Shown: positions 1-10,000 of the stretch, one piece after another | How the letters are laid out: each line of letters starts with the position of its first letter | How positions within the stretch are numbered: position 1 is the stretch's first letter | Assembly (NCBI GenBank): GCA_019828545.1 | Contig: JACVRA010000238.1 | Location: 62,001 to 126,000, forward strand | DNA: 64,000 bases | Direction of reading: 5' to 3' | Origin: Paracamarosporium sp. OC-R06-R3 | Lineage: Eukaryota > Ascomycota > Dothideomycetes > Pleosporales > Didymosphaeriaceae | The notes under the pieces: generated by a model | What the model was told of the DNA's origin: nothing | Database searches by the model: none | The model's input: only the letters and a program-made list of their open reading frames with translations | Translations under genes and position numbers: made by a program

Positions 1-728
1 CAAACCCTTGAACACCAGCGCCCATCTTGATGGCTGGGCCCTTATAGTCAGTGCTATCGTAGTTAAGAAATTCGATAGATTTAAGATTGTGCGTCCATAG
101 GCTGAGGCCACCCTTGCCAGTAGACTTCCCTGCATAGCTATGCACAGTCAGATAATGCTACACAGACATGGGTCTATTGGATCGACTGACTCATGGCCAG
201 TATTCTTGATGACAAGGCGGATGTTCTTCTCTTGCGCAAACTTCAACCCTGCTTTAACATCATCGACATTTGTGACATTGATAGCGTATTCCACGTAGTT
301 GCCTTTGAGACAGGGCTGAGTGCGGGCTGTGTACGGATCGCAAGTCGCATTCTGAACAGGCGGTGACATGAACCCAGAGGGGTCAACAAAACTGGGACGT
401 GTAAATTGTTGTGCTCTTTGCTATAATGATGCATATCCAATATCACTTACTGGGCATGGGGCCAGGAGAATGACGCCTGTAACTCGTCGCAAGCGGTCGC
501 GTTGTAGGTAGGGTCATGGCAAACATGTCCGCTTGGCACAGTGGCGATGAGGCGACCCGATATGCTCGCATTCAATTGCGTCCATTGATCAGTGTACGGC
601 CAGCCGGTATCTCCTGGGATGAAGCGACATTTTCCATGGCTAGGTTGGCTTGTAGGCAGACTCAGTGCAACGATGCAGCTTCCACAAACGGCTGATACTA
701 GACCCACGGAAAACCTGAGATTGAGCAT
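1..728 (-). CDS. Secreted FAD-linked oxidoreductase (BBE/isoamyl alcohol oxidase-like), 5' part only
   Basis: N-terminal part of an FAD-binding PCMH-type (FAD_binding_4) oxidase; the gene runs off the left edge. Three exons are visible: 451-728, 191-391 and 1-137. The introns are 392-450 (GTAAGT donor) and 138-190 (GTCAGT donor, CATAG acceptor), and splicing keeps one frame throughout. I start at the ATG at 728, not the one at 761, because it gives a clean hydrophobic signal peptide of about 25 residues. Splicing restores the flavin-fold signature NTGHDYAGKSTG followed by a GAGVQGF segment, both typical of this family. The usual length is 500-600 residues, so well under half is here. Family members oxidise alcohols or sugars, or close rings in secondary metabolism; the substrate cannot be told. 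Family assignment is secure, role is not. Confidence 0.85.
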
Positions 729-1079
729 GATGGGCGCTGATTCTGATGTGAGAGCCAGCAAAGTGAAGGAAAGTGAGAAGGGAATTCGGTCCTGTGTTTA
801 GGGAAGGAGGCACATACTAGTTGTATCCTTCTCCATATGAGGGTCAGGGAAGGTGCGAATGCATGCAGTGACAAATGATTTGCATGTCATAAATCACTCA
901 GCCGTACAAGGAACAGAGGTTAGATGGTAACTCTGTTTATTCCAGCTGTGAGGGATATACAATTATGCTTTAATTGCTTAAAAGAAAGACTCCGCATGTA
1001 ATCATAAGTACGTTTTTATACTCATATAGATAATTCGACCCTGTTCCATACTATTATAGATATGCGTCAGTCTATAGGG
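729..1079. other. Intergenic region, promoter side of the oxidoreductase
   Basis: No coding frame or RNA gene is recognisable. It should contain the minus-strand promoter of the FAD oxidoreductase. The part after 880 is rich in A and T and runs into the decayed dehydrogenase relic. Confidence 0.4.
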
Positions 1080-1703
1080 ATCTGCAGTCGAACACCAGGT
1101 CAATCAATCGGGTTGAAACTATCTTGTATGAATCACTGATAACGTACGTGTTGCGTAGTGCCTGGTATCGATTGCCCCCGCGACGGGAGAGTATTACGCC
1201 GGGCCTGCTAAAGGTCACGAACAATTCATTACAAGGATGCAACTGGGTGATAACCAGCCCGTAAGCGAGTAGATCTATGTGAGGGCGCGGCACATGTGCA
1301 TGGTCTAGCCACAGAAGTACTGCTTAAAATGGCACGGAGCGACGAGAAACCTGGGGATAGCGAGACGTTCTTCATCACCGACGGTGAGCCAGTAAGATTC
1401 TGGAATTTCGCACGCAAACTCTGGGCCGCTGCAAGAGAAATGTGTTGGATATGCCCACACAGGCCCACTGTTATCCCTTGGTGGCCTATAGTTATCTTAG
1501 CAATGATATGCGAGGGGCTGTGCCTTCTTTCTACATTAGGCCGCAAGTCTCCGAAGGTAAGCCGCCACCATTTGCAGTACATGAGACATGGAGCATGGTT
1601 GGATATTAGCAAAACCCGGAAATGATTCGTGTATTCTCCACTTGTGACGACGGACGAGGGAACCCGCCAGACGGTTGCATGGTTCCATCGAAAATCAGCC
1701 TAA
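1080..1703 (+). pseudogene. Decayed 3-beta-HSD / sterol-4-alpha-carboxylate 3-dehydrogenase (ERG26-like) relic
   Basis: The second half of an NAD(P)-dependent 3-beta-hydroxysteroid dehydrogenase/isomerase-type protein can be followed across frames. Around 1180-1260 there are pieces resembling the family's TPGLLKV and MQLGDNQPV segments in two frames, broken by a TAG. From about 1296 one frame carries the FFITDGEPVRFWNFARKLW block, then a hydrophobic stretch, then the KSPKVSRHHLQYM and DISKTRK blocks. A TGA at 1623 interrupts this, and the same frame goes on with YSPLVTTDEGTRQTVAWF to a TAA at 1701-1703, the normal family C-terminus. Two frameshifts or more and two or more stops show it is dead. 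No N-terminal Rossmann fold is visible upstream. Confidence 0.8.
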
Positions 1704-1890
1704 TTCAGTGTACGTGAGTTCGACGACCAGAATAAGCGACACGCACCACTCGACTGCATGCATAGATGAAGGAAACTTTCTTTACGACTGCGCCGCTACT
1801 CATTACATTGTCAGATCAGGATGGATGGGTCTCACATCGATTATGCGAGGAAGCCTCTCCTCGTCATTCTATCACAAGGACAACATCTCC

Positions 1891-3546
1891 ATGACTTCAA
1901 AATCGCAACTAGAACGGCAAGGAGAGGGATTAGCGGTCTTGCCAGGGAATCTTCACGATGATGAACCAACAACACCCAAAGACTAGAAATTTTAGACTGT
2001 CTTCCTATCGTGCTATTTCCTTGCCTTGCTTGTATCACTAGACGGTACTGCTGTTGTCATCGCTCTTCCACGCATCGTCAGTGATCTCTGCGTCGGGGAC
2101 GAGTTCATCTGGGTTGCGAACTCTTTTTGGCTTGCAGGAACCATCTTCCAACCGCTCTGCGCACAGCTTTCCGATGTTTATGGGCGCAAACCGCCCGTTC
2201 TTATTTCGATCGCCATCTTCTTCCTGGGAGGCGCTATATCAGGATGGACTCATTCTGCTGTAGCGCTCATCGCAGGGCGCACGGTGCAGGGCCTTAGAGG
2301 CGGTGGTATCCTGCTACTGATGGAGGTCATTGTTTGCGATATATTATCTGTCCGTGAGCGCGACAAGTATCTGTCTATCGTCCTGTCTATGGCAGCTGTT
2401 GGAGCCATCGCGGGCCCACCCCTTGGAGGGGTGATCGCGGATCGAAATTGGCGATGGATCTTTTGGATGAACATGCCAATAGCTGCAGGTATTTTCCTCA
2501 TAATGAGTTTTTTGATGCGACTACGACATACCAGAAAAACATCGGACAAATTGGCATCGCGAGTCGACTGCATTGGAGCGATAGTGTTCGCTAGCTCTCT
2601 CACATCACTGCTAATCGGCCTGATCTTTGGTGGAACCGTGTACCCGTGGAGCTCGTGGCACGTCATCTTCCCGATGATTCTCGGTACATTTGGGTGGACT
2701 GCTTTTCATATCTACGAGTGGAGGTTCTGTCCGAATCCGGCGGTCCCGAGCCATCTCTTTGGCAATAGAACCTCGGTTGCAGGCTTCGCAATTAACTTCT
2801 TGCATTCGATGATAACCACTTGGGTTGCATTCGGATGGCCAACTTACTTTCAAGGCTTCCTCCTCGCCTCACCTATGAGAGCAGGAGTAAATTATCTAGC
2901 CTACGAAGCGTTTCTAATCCCCGCAGCTGGCGTCGTTGGGGCCTTAGTCTCCAAGACTGGAGCCTTTCGACCTTATCAATTCGTTGGCTTTGCGTTCCTA
3001 ACAACCGGATACGGCCTGAACATCACCCTCGGTCCAGGGACGAGTACAGTTATATGGGTCGTTCTGATTGCGATCAATGCGGTCGGTCTTGGCTCCGTGA
3101 TGACCACAATGCTTCCCGCAATCCTCGCTTCACTTCCCGAGGAAGACGTAGCGCTGGCCACAGACGTTTACTCATTCTTGCGCAGCTTTGGCTATATCTG
3201 GGGCGTGACTATCTCGGCCGTCATCTTCAATGCCTCTTTCGATAGATATTCTGGACAGATCAGTGATACTACACTACGGGAGAGCCTGGGTCAAGGAAAA
3301 GCATACCAATATGTGAGTGGCGAGTTCGTGCGGGCCCTCCCAGATAAGTTACGGACAGAAGTCATTGGTGTTTATACGAAGAGCCTGAGAGTAGGTTGGA
3401 TGGCAGCCACAGCTTTTGCTGTTGTGGCAATGTTATTGGTTCTAGTAGAGCAGCATGTCCCACTTCATTCAAAGTTAGATACGCAATATGGATTAGAACA
3501 GCGGACTGAGGCGGAACACAAGATCAAATCGACCTCCACAGCGTGA
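1891..3546 (+). CDS. MFS transporter, DHA2-type 14-TM drug/metabolite exporter; N-terminus disrupted or spliced
   Basis: Plasma-membrane proton antiporter family that exports toxins or secondary metabolites. From about 1996 a single frame encodes TM1 with the LDGTAVVIALPRI motif, the loop motif DVYGRKP, RTVQGLRGGG and the GPPLGG motif of 14-TM exporters, then the remaining helices and a charged tail ending at 3546. A hydrophilic leader opens at the ATG at 1891 in the same frame, but TAG codons at 1984 and 1993 separate it from TM1. Either both are nonsense mutations (CAG to TAG would fit), or a 60-nt intron 1936-1995 with a weak GTCTTG donor and a TTTTAG acceptor removes both and keeps frame. 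Everything after TM1 is intact. It lies beside a dead dehydrogenase and an oxidoreductase, which suggests a worn accessory cluster. Confidence 0.7.
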
Positions 3547-4614
3547 GGAGCTGATCGATGCATGAGCAATATTTCAGATATCGTCCTCAAGTTATAAAAG
3601 TCATTATATAAACAAGCGCCTAACAAGCTAATTTACATTCATAGGTCCTTGCGTGACGCAAGTGTGATGAACACTAAACTCTCTGGTAACTCCTCGGTCT
3701 TCTTACATGTGGCGCTTGTACTTACTCGTAGCCGCGTTAAAGCTTTCTAAGCAAGCGTTACACTACGTGGCATGAATGTCGAGACAATCCAGTTGAAACA
3801 GGGACTAGCTAAGGATACAGATAGCGCAATCTGGAAATTAGTGTATTGGGGAAAGGCGTATAGCTCTTTAGCCACGAAATATAACGAAGTCACCGTCACC
3901 CCCTTCGTCACTTGACACGCCTCCTTTTACATCTGCGAAGGCGAACGCATACGGGTGGAAGGCTAGCCAATTCCGTACCTGCGAAATAATTCTCACGCTA
4001 TGATACGAAGGCACAGGAATTAGTAAAATTATTAGGAATAGTGAAGCATGGCGCACAAGCGTGAGAAGTTTGAAGTCACGCGATAATTCGTGCATGCATA
4101 GCGATCGGAAGCCATATTGGTAGAATCGACTAGAGGCATATTGTTTTTGTTTGGGTTGATGTTTTGCTTTGATCAGCGAGTACCGGAGATGCTTTCTTCA
4201 AAGATCTGCGATCGAGAAACTTTCGGGCCGGAGGCAACCTTCGCTGACTGAGTTCTTGGGAGGTTCAATGATCAGAAGTTATTTGATATGTAAGCACACG
4301 TTTTCGCTCTTCGCTCAAGGAGATCGCGACTCATTGTATCATGCTGAAAGTGTCGTCCTGGGAAAAGTTGGGCGTAAGAATGATGGCCAGGCTATTCAGG
4401 ATATCAGGTATGTACAAACCTAACGTAATCGCACCCTCTCATATGCTTCTACCTCAACATATCATACAGCGCAGTTGTACTTTATACATTCGTTCGAGTA
4501 CCAGGAGCCGGTCCGGCTGAACACAACATCTGCAAACCTGTGCACAAAGAACAGAACCCAGAACCGTTTCAAACCGATTATCCAATTCAACGCCAGCGCA
4601 GAACGAGCTTTCGC
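3547..4614. other. Intergenic region with no recognisable gene
   Basis: Lies between the 3' ends of the convergent MFS and DUF3074 genes. Short open frames on either strand show no domain, no good splice pairs and no family resemblance. I see no tRNA or repeat here. Confidence 0.5.
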
Positions 4615-6769
4615 CTACTCCGGGCTCTCCACGTTAATTAACCCGCTTCCATCTCGGTGGTGCCCGTTTTTAGTCGAATTGCTACGCCCGCTGTCGTTGC
4701 TGCTTCGACTGCTCGCCCTATTCCGGCCATGCTTCCCGTCGAGCTCCTCCCTCACGCGCTTGAGGACCTCTATGCCTTTCTCGCTCTTTCCCATGTTTGC
4801 AACCAACGCCGTGTTCTCTTTCTGCAGCTCTCCAATTTGCTCCCTCAATAGTTTGAGCTCTTGTTCGGCCAGCTCGGCCCGTTGCTTGTATTCGTCGCGT
4901 TCCCGCTGCGCTTTGCGAAGGGCCGTCTTATCAGCCTCCTTCTGCTGGCGCGCTAGGAGCTTTTTCGTTTCGCGTTCGCGCCGCTCTTCGAGCTTCTTTA
5001 CCTCTTTCGCGAATTTCTCTTCCTGCTTCTTCTTTTCTCTGTTGTGCTTCTCGTTTGCCTTCTCGAGCTCTTTCGCAGACTTGCTGCTCGCTTCTTGGTT
5101 GTTTTGGTACTGTTTATTGCGTGCAGCATCAAGCTTTTCCTTCAACTTCGCCCTTTTCTCTTCAATCTTTTGAAGTTCGCGGTTATGGCGGTCCTGTGGA
5201 AGTGTTGAAGATTTTGAAGAACCGCCAGAGGTGAGAGGAATAGAGTTGTCGGACGTAGTGTAGACTGACAATCCTTCGGGAGCGGTGTTGTATTGTTCTG
5301 CGGATGCGAAGGAGTCGAGACTTGAGGAACTAGTTACTGTAGAGCTTTGCGAATCTGTCCTATGGAGCGAGCTGACGGCTTGGGATATGCCTGGGTCGGT
5401 TTGATCAGTTATGACCGGTGAATCTTCATCTTGTTTGTTTGTGGTGTGCTGAGAAGGATGGCGCACAGAGACAGGGCGGTCTGCGATGCTTGTCCCCACG
5501 CCTGCTAATATGCCATTATTCTCTGCTATTGACAATCTTGGCTGGCGGTCGAAACTTGCTCTAGGGTGCTCTTCGAGGATTTCTGCAGTACCCGAGGGTG
5601 GTTCGTCTTCTTCACGTAAGGGAAAATCATCTTTTGAGCATGCCCAGTCTAGAAACTTTGCTGCATCCTGAACAATACTCGCAGGTGTACTTCTCTCAAC
5701 CATGAACCGTGGTATACCACCGCCAGGGTCGCTTCTCGTTATCATTATCCATTCTACAGGATTCGTCTCTGGATCATCGTCGTCTGCATGGGTTTTTCTG
5801 TCCATCCTCTCGCCCTTTGCATCTGGTCCTCGCGATTCCGCAAAGCTTATCGTGTGATCTCTTTCTCTTGGTCTTTTCTGGTCTTGTTTATGAAGGTCGG
5901 GTGTTGACGCAGATGCATGCCGAGAACGTGTGAGTGGGATTTCGCGGATCAATTCGACAGACTCGTATTGTCCACGTACCATGCCATCTCGCGGTGGCGC
6001 ATCTGCATGTGACACTGGTATTGAGACGACCATGTAATGCCGTGGCATGACATCGCCGACTTTGGACGCGTTACTCAGACAATTGGGGGAAGTGAGAAGC
6101 AGGGTGATGAACTCTCGAGGAGCGGTAGGACCGGGGAATTGTGCTGAAAGCTGGTATACTGCGTAGCGTGTCAGCGTCAGGTGCTCATAGCTCCACTACT
6201 ATCCTTAGCAAAGGAACATGTGCCTATGACCTACCTTCCAGCTTCCCAATGCCTTCAACGTTGATATCTTCCAACCGTTGATCGCCGCCAATGCCCCGCA
6301 CATTGCCCTCTCCGGGCCCGCCCTGCACTTCCAAACTTGCGGGAAACTCGGACATCATGGCCTTCTTCCACTTGGCAAAACCAAGTCCCTCGTGCACGCT
6401 TGTCCTCGCGAACCACGCGCCATGTCTATCGTGCCCAGCCATCTTGAACACACTGATGCCAGTCGCCGTCTCTTTCGCACCCAGCTTCACGGGCTTTCCC
6501 CACGCCTTGTGCAGCGCCTCATGCTCTTTGTGCGGCGGCCTCCGCACCTTGGACACTGTGAGGTCTGCCGCGCATCTTGCGCCGTTCGCATCGTTACGGG
6601 AGCGGTGCGAGGACTCGTAGGGCGTACCCTCGGGGGGCGGGGGCACGGAATTGGCTATGAGCTCTGCTTTGGCGAAGATGTCTGGGAGGAAGGTCTTGAG
6701 GTCCTTCACGGGGACGTCTGCAAAGTCCTTGGGGCGCAGGCACTCTAGCGCCTTTTGCAGCTCTGTCAT
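4615..6769 (-). CDS. DUF3074 (START-like) domain protein with C-terminal coiled coil
   Basis: A 692-residue protein from two exons, 6235-6769 and 4615-6158, split by a 76-nt intron (6159-6234; GTAGGT donor, CGCAG acceptor). The first 250 or so residues form the fungal DUF3074 domain, a START/Bet v1-like lipid-binding fold; GAWFARTSVHEGLGFAKWKK and the post-splice segment VYQLSAQFPGPTAPREF are typical. The middle (about 270-460) is low-complexity and Ser/Thr-rich. Residues of roughly 460-640 are a long Lys/Glu/Arg heptad region, a clear coiled coil. The tail is Ser/Asn-rich. No signal peptide or TM segment. Lipid binding is known only for the fold; the cell role is unknown to me. Confidence 0.85.
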
Positions 6770-7534
6770 GCTTCTGTCGTGCTCGAATTAAGGGTGCGGG
6801 GCCTCGGGAATGTGGACCAGTGTGGCTGCGAGGCGTTATAAGGCTGCCGGTCCACCTGCGAAGCTGGCGGGCGACGTGCCCTACGTAGATGGTGCGTTAA
6901 GTGTAGCTGTTAGACCTCCGATGATTCCGCGCCGAGGTATCAATGACATTGATCGGGACAACAACGGCTCGGAGCGAGCGAAGATGCGGAACAATGAGTA
7001 ATCGTGACTGGGGAAGCAACAAGACACGCAAGACAGCCAGGCGAGCAAACGACGAGGCTCACGGGCGCATGCTCTACATGGCCGTCTGTGTACAGCAAGC
7101 CCGAGACATGACAGGGAACACGGAACGTCATACCAAGCATCCTTACACTATGACCCGCCAAGATGGGTGGGAGCGTGGGGCGCAGAGGGCCCAGCCCAGC
7201 CCACTTAAGCAGGGTCTCCCGCGGCGCCACACTGCGCTCTTCGGCCTCACGAGCGAGCCGCCCCGAGTCGGCCTGAGAGACGCTCCGCTGGACATTTCTT
7301 GCGGACGACGGGCGGCTGTAACCGCCTCTGTCGTTCTAGGCACGGACATAAGACTTTCTGGACATTTATACATTTGGACACTGAAATACGCAAAACCTGA
7401 CGCAATGAGAGGGGTATCAAGCCTAACGGCAGAGCAGACGGTAGTTACAGAGTCCTCGCAGCAACCTCATACATGACAAAGTGTATTCCTGCTGACCAAA
7501 GGCTGGCCCAGTGGCAAAGGCCACCGCCAGCCCA
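6770..7534. other. Intergenic region upstream of the DUF3074 gene
   Basis: Upstream of the DUF3074 start and downstream of the acyltransferase stop, both on the minus strand. GC-rich open frames around 6940-7480 occur on both strands but show no domain, so I treat them as chance frames. The DUF3074 promoter should lie here. Confidence 0.5.
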
Positions 7535-9391
7535 TTACACAAGAACATAGAGAGCGCACATCTGCCAGCGTTAGCTTTTGCCAGCAACATATGTGCTTCG
7601 TCACTCACCATGGCAAGGCCGAGAATCATAGAGCACCAGAAGAGCACGTTGTTCAGGATGGTGCGGCCCTTTACCCACTTGGACCGTTGCACCAGCACAA
7701 TCGGCATCTGCAGCATCATCGCGATGAAGCCGTAGCCGCGGAACTTTCGTGTGATGCAGCCCATGACTAACTCGTGGGCGAGCGCGCTGATGAAGAAGGT
7801 GATTGTCGTGGCCAGCGGCCGCGACATGTGACCACGCGACGCTGAATAGACGTGTCGCCGGAAGAAGTGGTGCACAGGTTTGTTCCATTCCCGCGAGAAC
7901 TCCAGCCAATCGCAGCTATTCCACCAGTCGGCGAAGAATTGACGATCCGCGAATCCTGCGAGGCTTAGTATGATGATCCAGAATTCAAGTACGTCACTTA
8001 CGTGTAATCTCTGCAAAGGCACCCAGTATGTACTCGAAGATGACGAGGAAGACGAGAAGGAATGCGACCATGAACGGGAACAATAGACGCCCTATCGTCT
8101 CTCCGAGGATCAGGGCAAACTCCGAGGCACTGGTTGATGCTTGCAGCGCGATTGCAGATTCGTCCAGAACTGGTAGAATGAACTCTTCGGTAGTGATGGT
8201 CAGGAGGAAGATGCAACCGAACACGGCCAAAGTCTTGTAGAATAGCTCCAGCCAGCGGGTAGACTGCGTTCGAGGGTACTCCAGCTCGTAGCACAGGGTA
8301 GGACAGAATATAAAGTCGGTATAATTTGCAATGGTAAGATTTTGAGGATACGACACGTGCCCGAGAGGCGACGTTAATTCGAGCGCGAGATCCTCGCGAA
8401 GATGGCGCAAACGCTCCTTTTCTGAGTCTTCTTGGTTTTCGTGCGAGGGAGATTGAGGTATCTCGTGGAGATGGGTACGCGACCCGGGGTATCTATATGC
8501 TGCAGCTTTAGAAACGTTGTCGGGGGTATCGAGATCGTAAAGGCGACGTCTAGTTTCGCTTAAATGTCCGTTGTAGAAGCTGCGTCTATCAGTCAAAATG
8601 CGCACCACTCTAGCGTTGGGCAGCTTACGCATAGGAGTGCATCTTCATGAAGATCGCAAGCAAATGCAGGGTAAAGAAAACTTGTGCAGTCCAACTCCAG
8701 TCTCGAATGAAAGGATAAGTGCACCAGAACGCTAGCCAGAAAACTTGATACAAGCTCTGTATCGCCATGCCTAGTTTGCTCCAGCGGAAGATGCCATCGC
8801 TGTTCATAAAGAACTTGTGTAGAGGTAGTGAGAGAGCGGTCGACCCGACCATGAGTCCATCGCAGATAGCTAGCTCGTAAACCTTTTCCGTGAAAAGGTC
8901 CCATTGCCTGATACTGAGAGGATAGCCGGTTTCCTTGTAATTGCGCAGCATGGCTGTGATGACCATGATGGCTAAGCCAATCCAGAAGAGCACAAAGAAG
9001 CCACGGAAGTCGTGGTAGTCGCTCGACGGGTCGAAATGCGATACTCGGTCGACATACTCGATGGTAGGAAAGATGCGCCGTCTTTGTTCAGCGCGAACCT
9101 GGCGACGTGCCGACGAGGTAGCCTTGACGGATGGGGGAGCGTTTTCAGGGATAGGCGTAGTTCGTCCACTACTGCTGTCAGTAGGCGTCGCCTCTTCAAA
9201 GGTCTCTGCCGCAAGGAATCCCACCTTGAAGTCCCTGACACGTTGCCATTGGTCTGGCCGTTGGCCCCTATGGTCTCATCGCTCAAGCGTGGGCGCAGGA
9301 AGTCGATTCTTGTAGGTTTGCGCGCTCGCGGCTCATGAAGATGCGAGTGGCCGTTCTGAGGCGTCGCGTCGACGGACGAAGACTCAGCCAT
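7535..9391 (-). CDS. Sterol O-acyltransferase (ACAT/ARE family MBOAT), with an apparent 1-base frameshift
   Basis: ER multi-pass enzyme that esterifies ergosterol with fatty acyl-CoA for storage in lipid droplets. Exons are 8629-9391, 8002-8579, 7609-7955 and 7535-7561; introns are 8580-8628, 7956-8001 (TACTAAG branch site) and 7562-7608, all GT-AG. The tiny last exon encodes the usual MCALYVLV-type ending. MBOAT features are FFADWWN near residue 457 (family FYxDWWN) and the active-site His in ALAHELVMG near 508, among many TM segments. In exon 1 the N-terminal frame (about 9391-9247) and the QRVRDFKVGFLAAETF frame (from about 9245) differ by one base. Adding one base near 9246 gives a continuous 571-residue protein. 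No GT-AG pair explains the shift, so it is a sequencing error or a real lesion. Confidence 0.85.
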
Positions 9392-10000
9392 TATAAAAGA
9401 ACAGGAGATGCAATCATGCTGGAGTCGCGAAGGGGGGGACCGGAAGTGGAGTTGTTAAATATGGTGTCAGCCCAGCCGTCAGTGCTGATCACTGCTCGGC
9501 TTCACGAATGCGGATCCCGAGGGGGCGCGGTGCGTGCTACGGTTGGGGAAAACTGCAGGGTCGGTCTTGCAGAAGGCGACCGGAGAGGCAATGTGTGTGA
9601 GATGCAGGATCAGACCCTCGACTGACGCTGAGGTGGGATGGCACTGCATGCGCATACACAAAAACAAGGTAAGCTAGCAGGCCGACGATGACGGAACGCT
9701 CGGAAAGGGAACGGAAGGCCGCCGCTTGCGCTGCATCAGGTGGCCGCGGGCGCACCTGGACACGCTGCAAGCCTAGCCGCGTTGGGCGCCCCGGGCCGAC
9801 GATTGTCCGGCGTGCATTGCGGCTTCTGGGGCTGGCTGCGAGCAACCAGCCACGGTTCGAGTGTTGCAGCCCACGACCACGGAGCCAGTCCCGTACTCGC
9901 AAGCCCCCTACCGCCGGAGCATCCCTAGATCCAAGCTGCACCGCGCCCCAGCTCGCGACTCTCGACATACCGCCCAGGTGGGGTCCGCGAGACCACCACA
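9392..10000. other. Divergent promoter region: sterol acyltransferase / gamma-adaptin
   Basis: About 610 bp between two head-to-head genes. No convincing gene, RNA or repeat. It presumably holds both promoters and 5' leaders. Confidence 0.55.

Noticed and set aside
4475..5173. Plus-strand open frame of 232 codons, Ser/Phe-rich
   Set aside because: It is antisense to the Lys/Glu-rich coiled-coil part of the DUF3074 gene; the composition is a mirror of that coding strand.
6943..7476. 177-codon plus-strand frame in an intergenic region
   Set aside because: No domain, no splice support, and GC-rich sequence gives open frames on both strands here.
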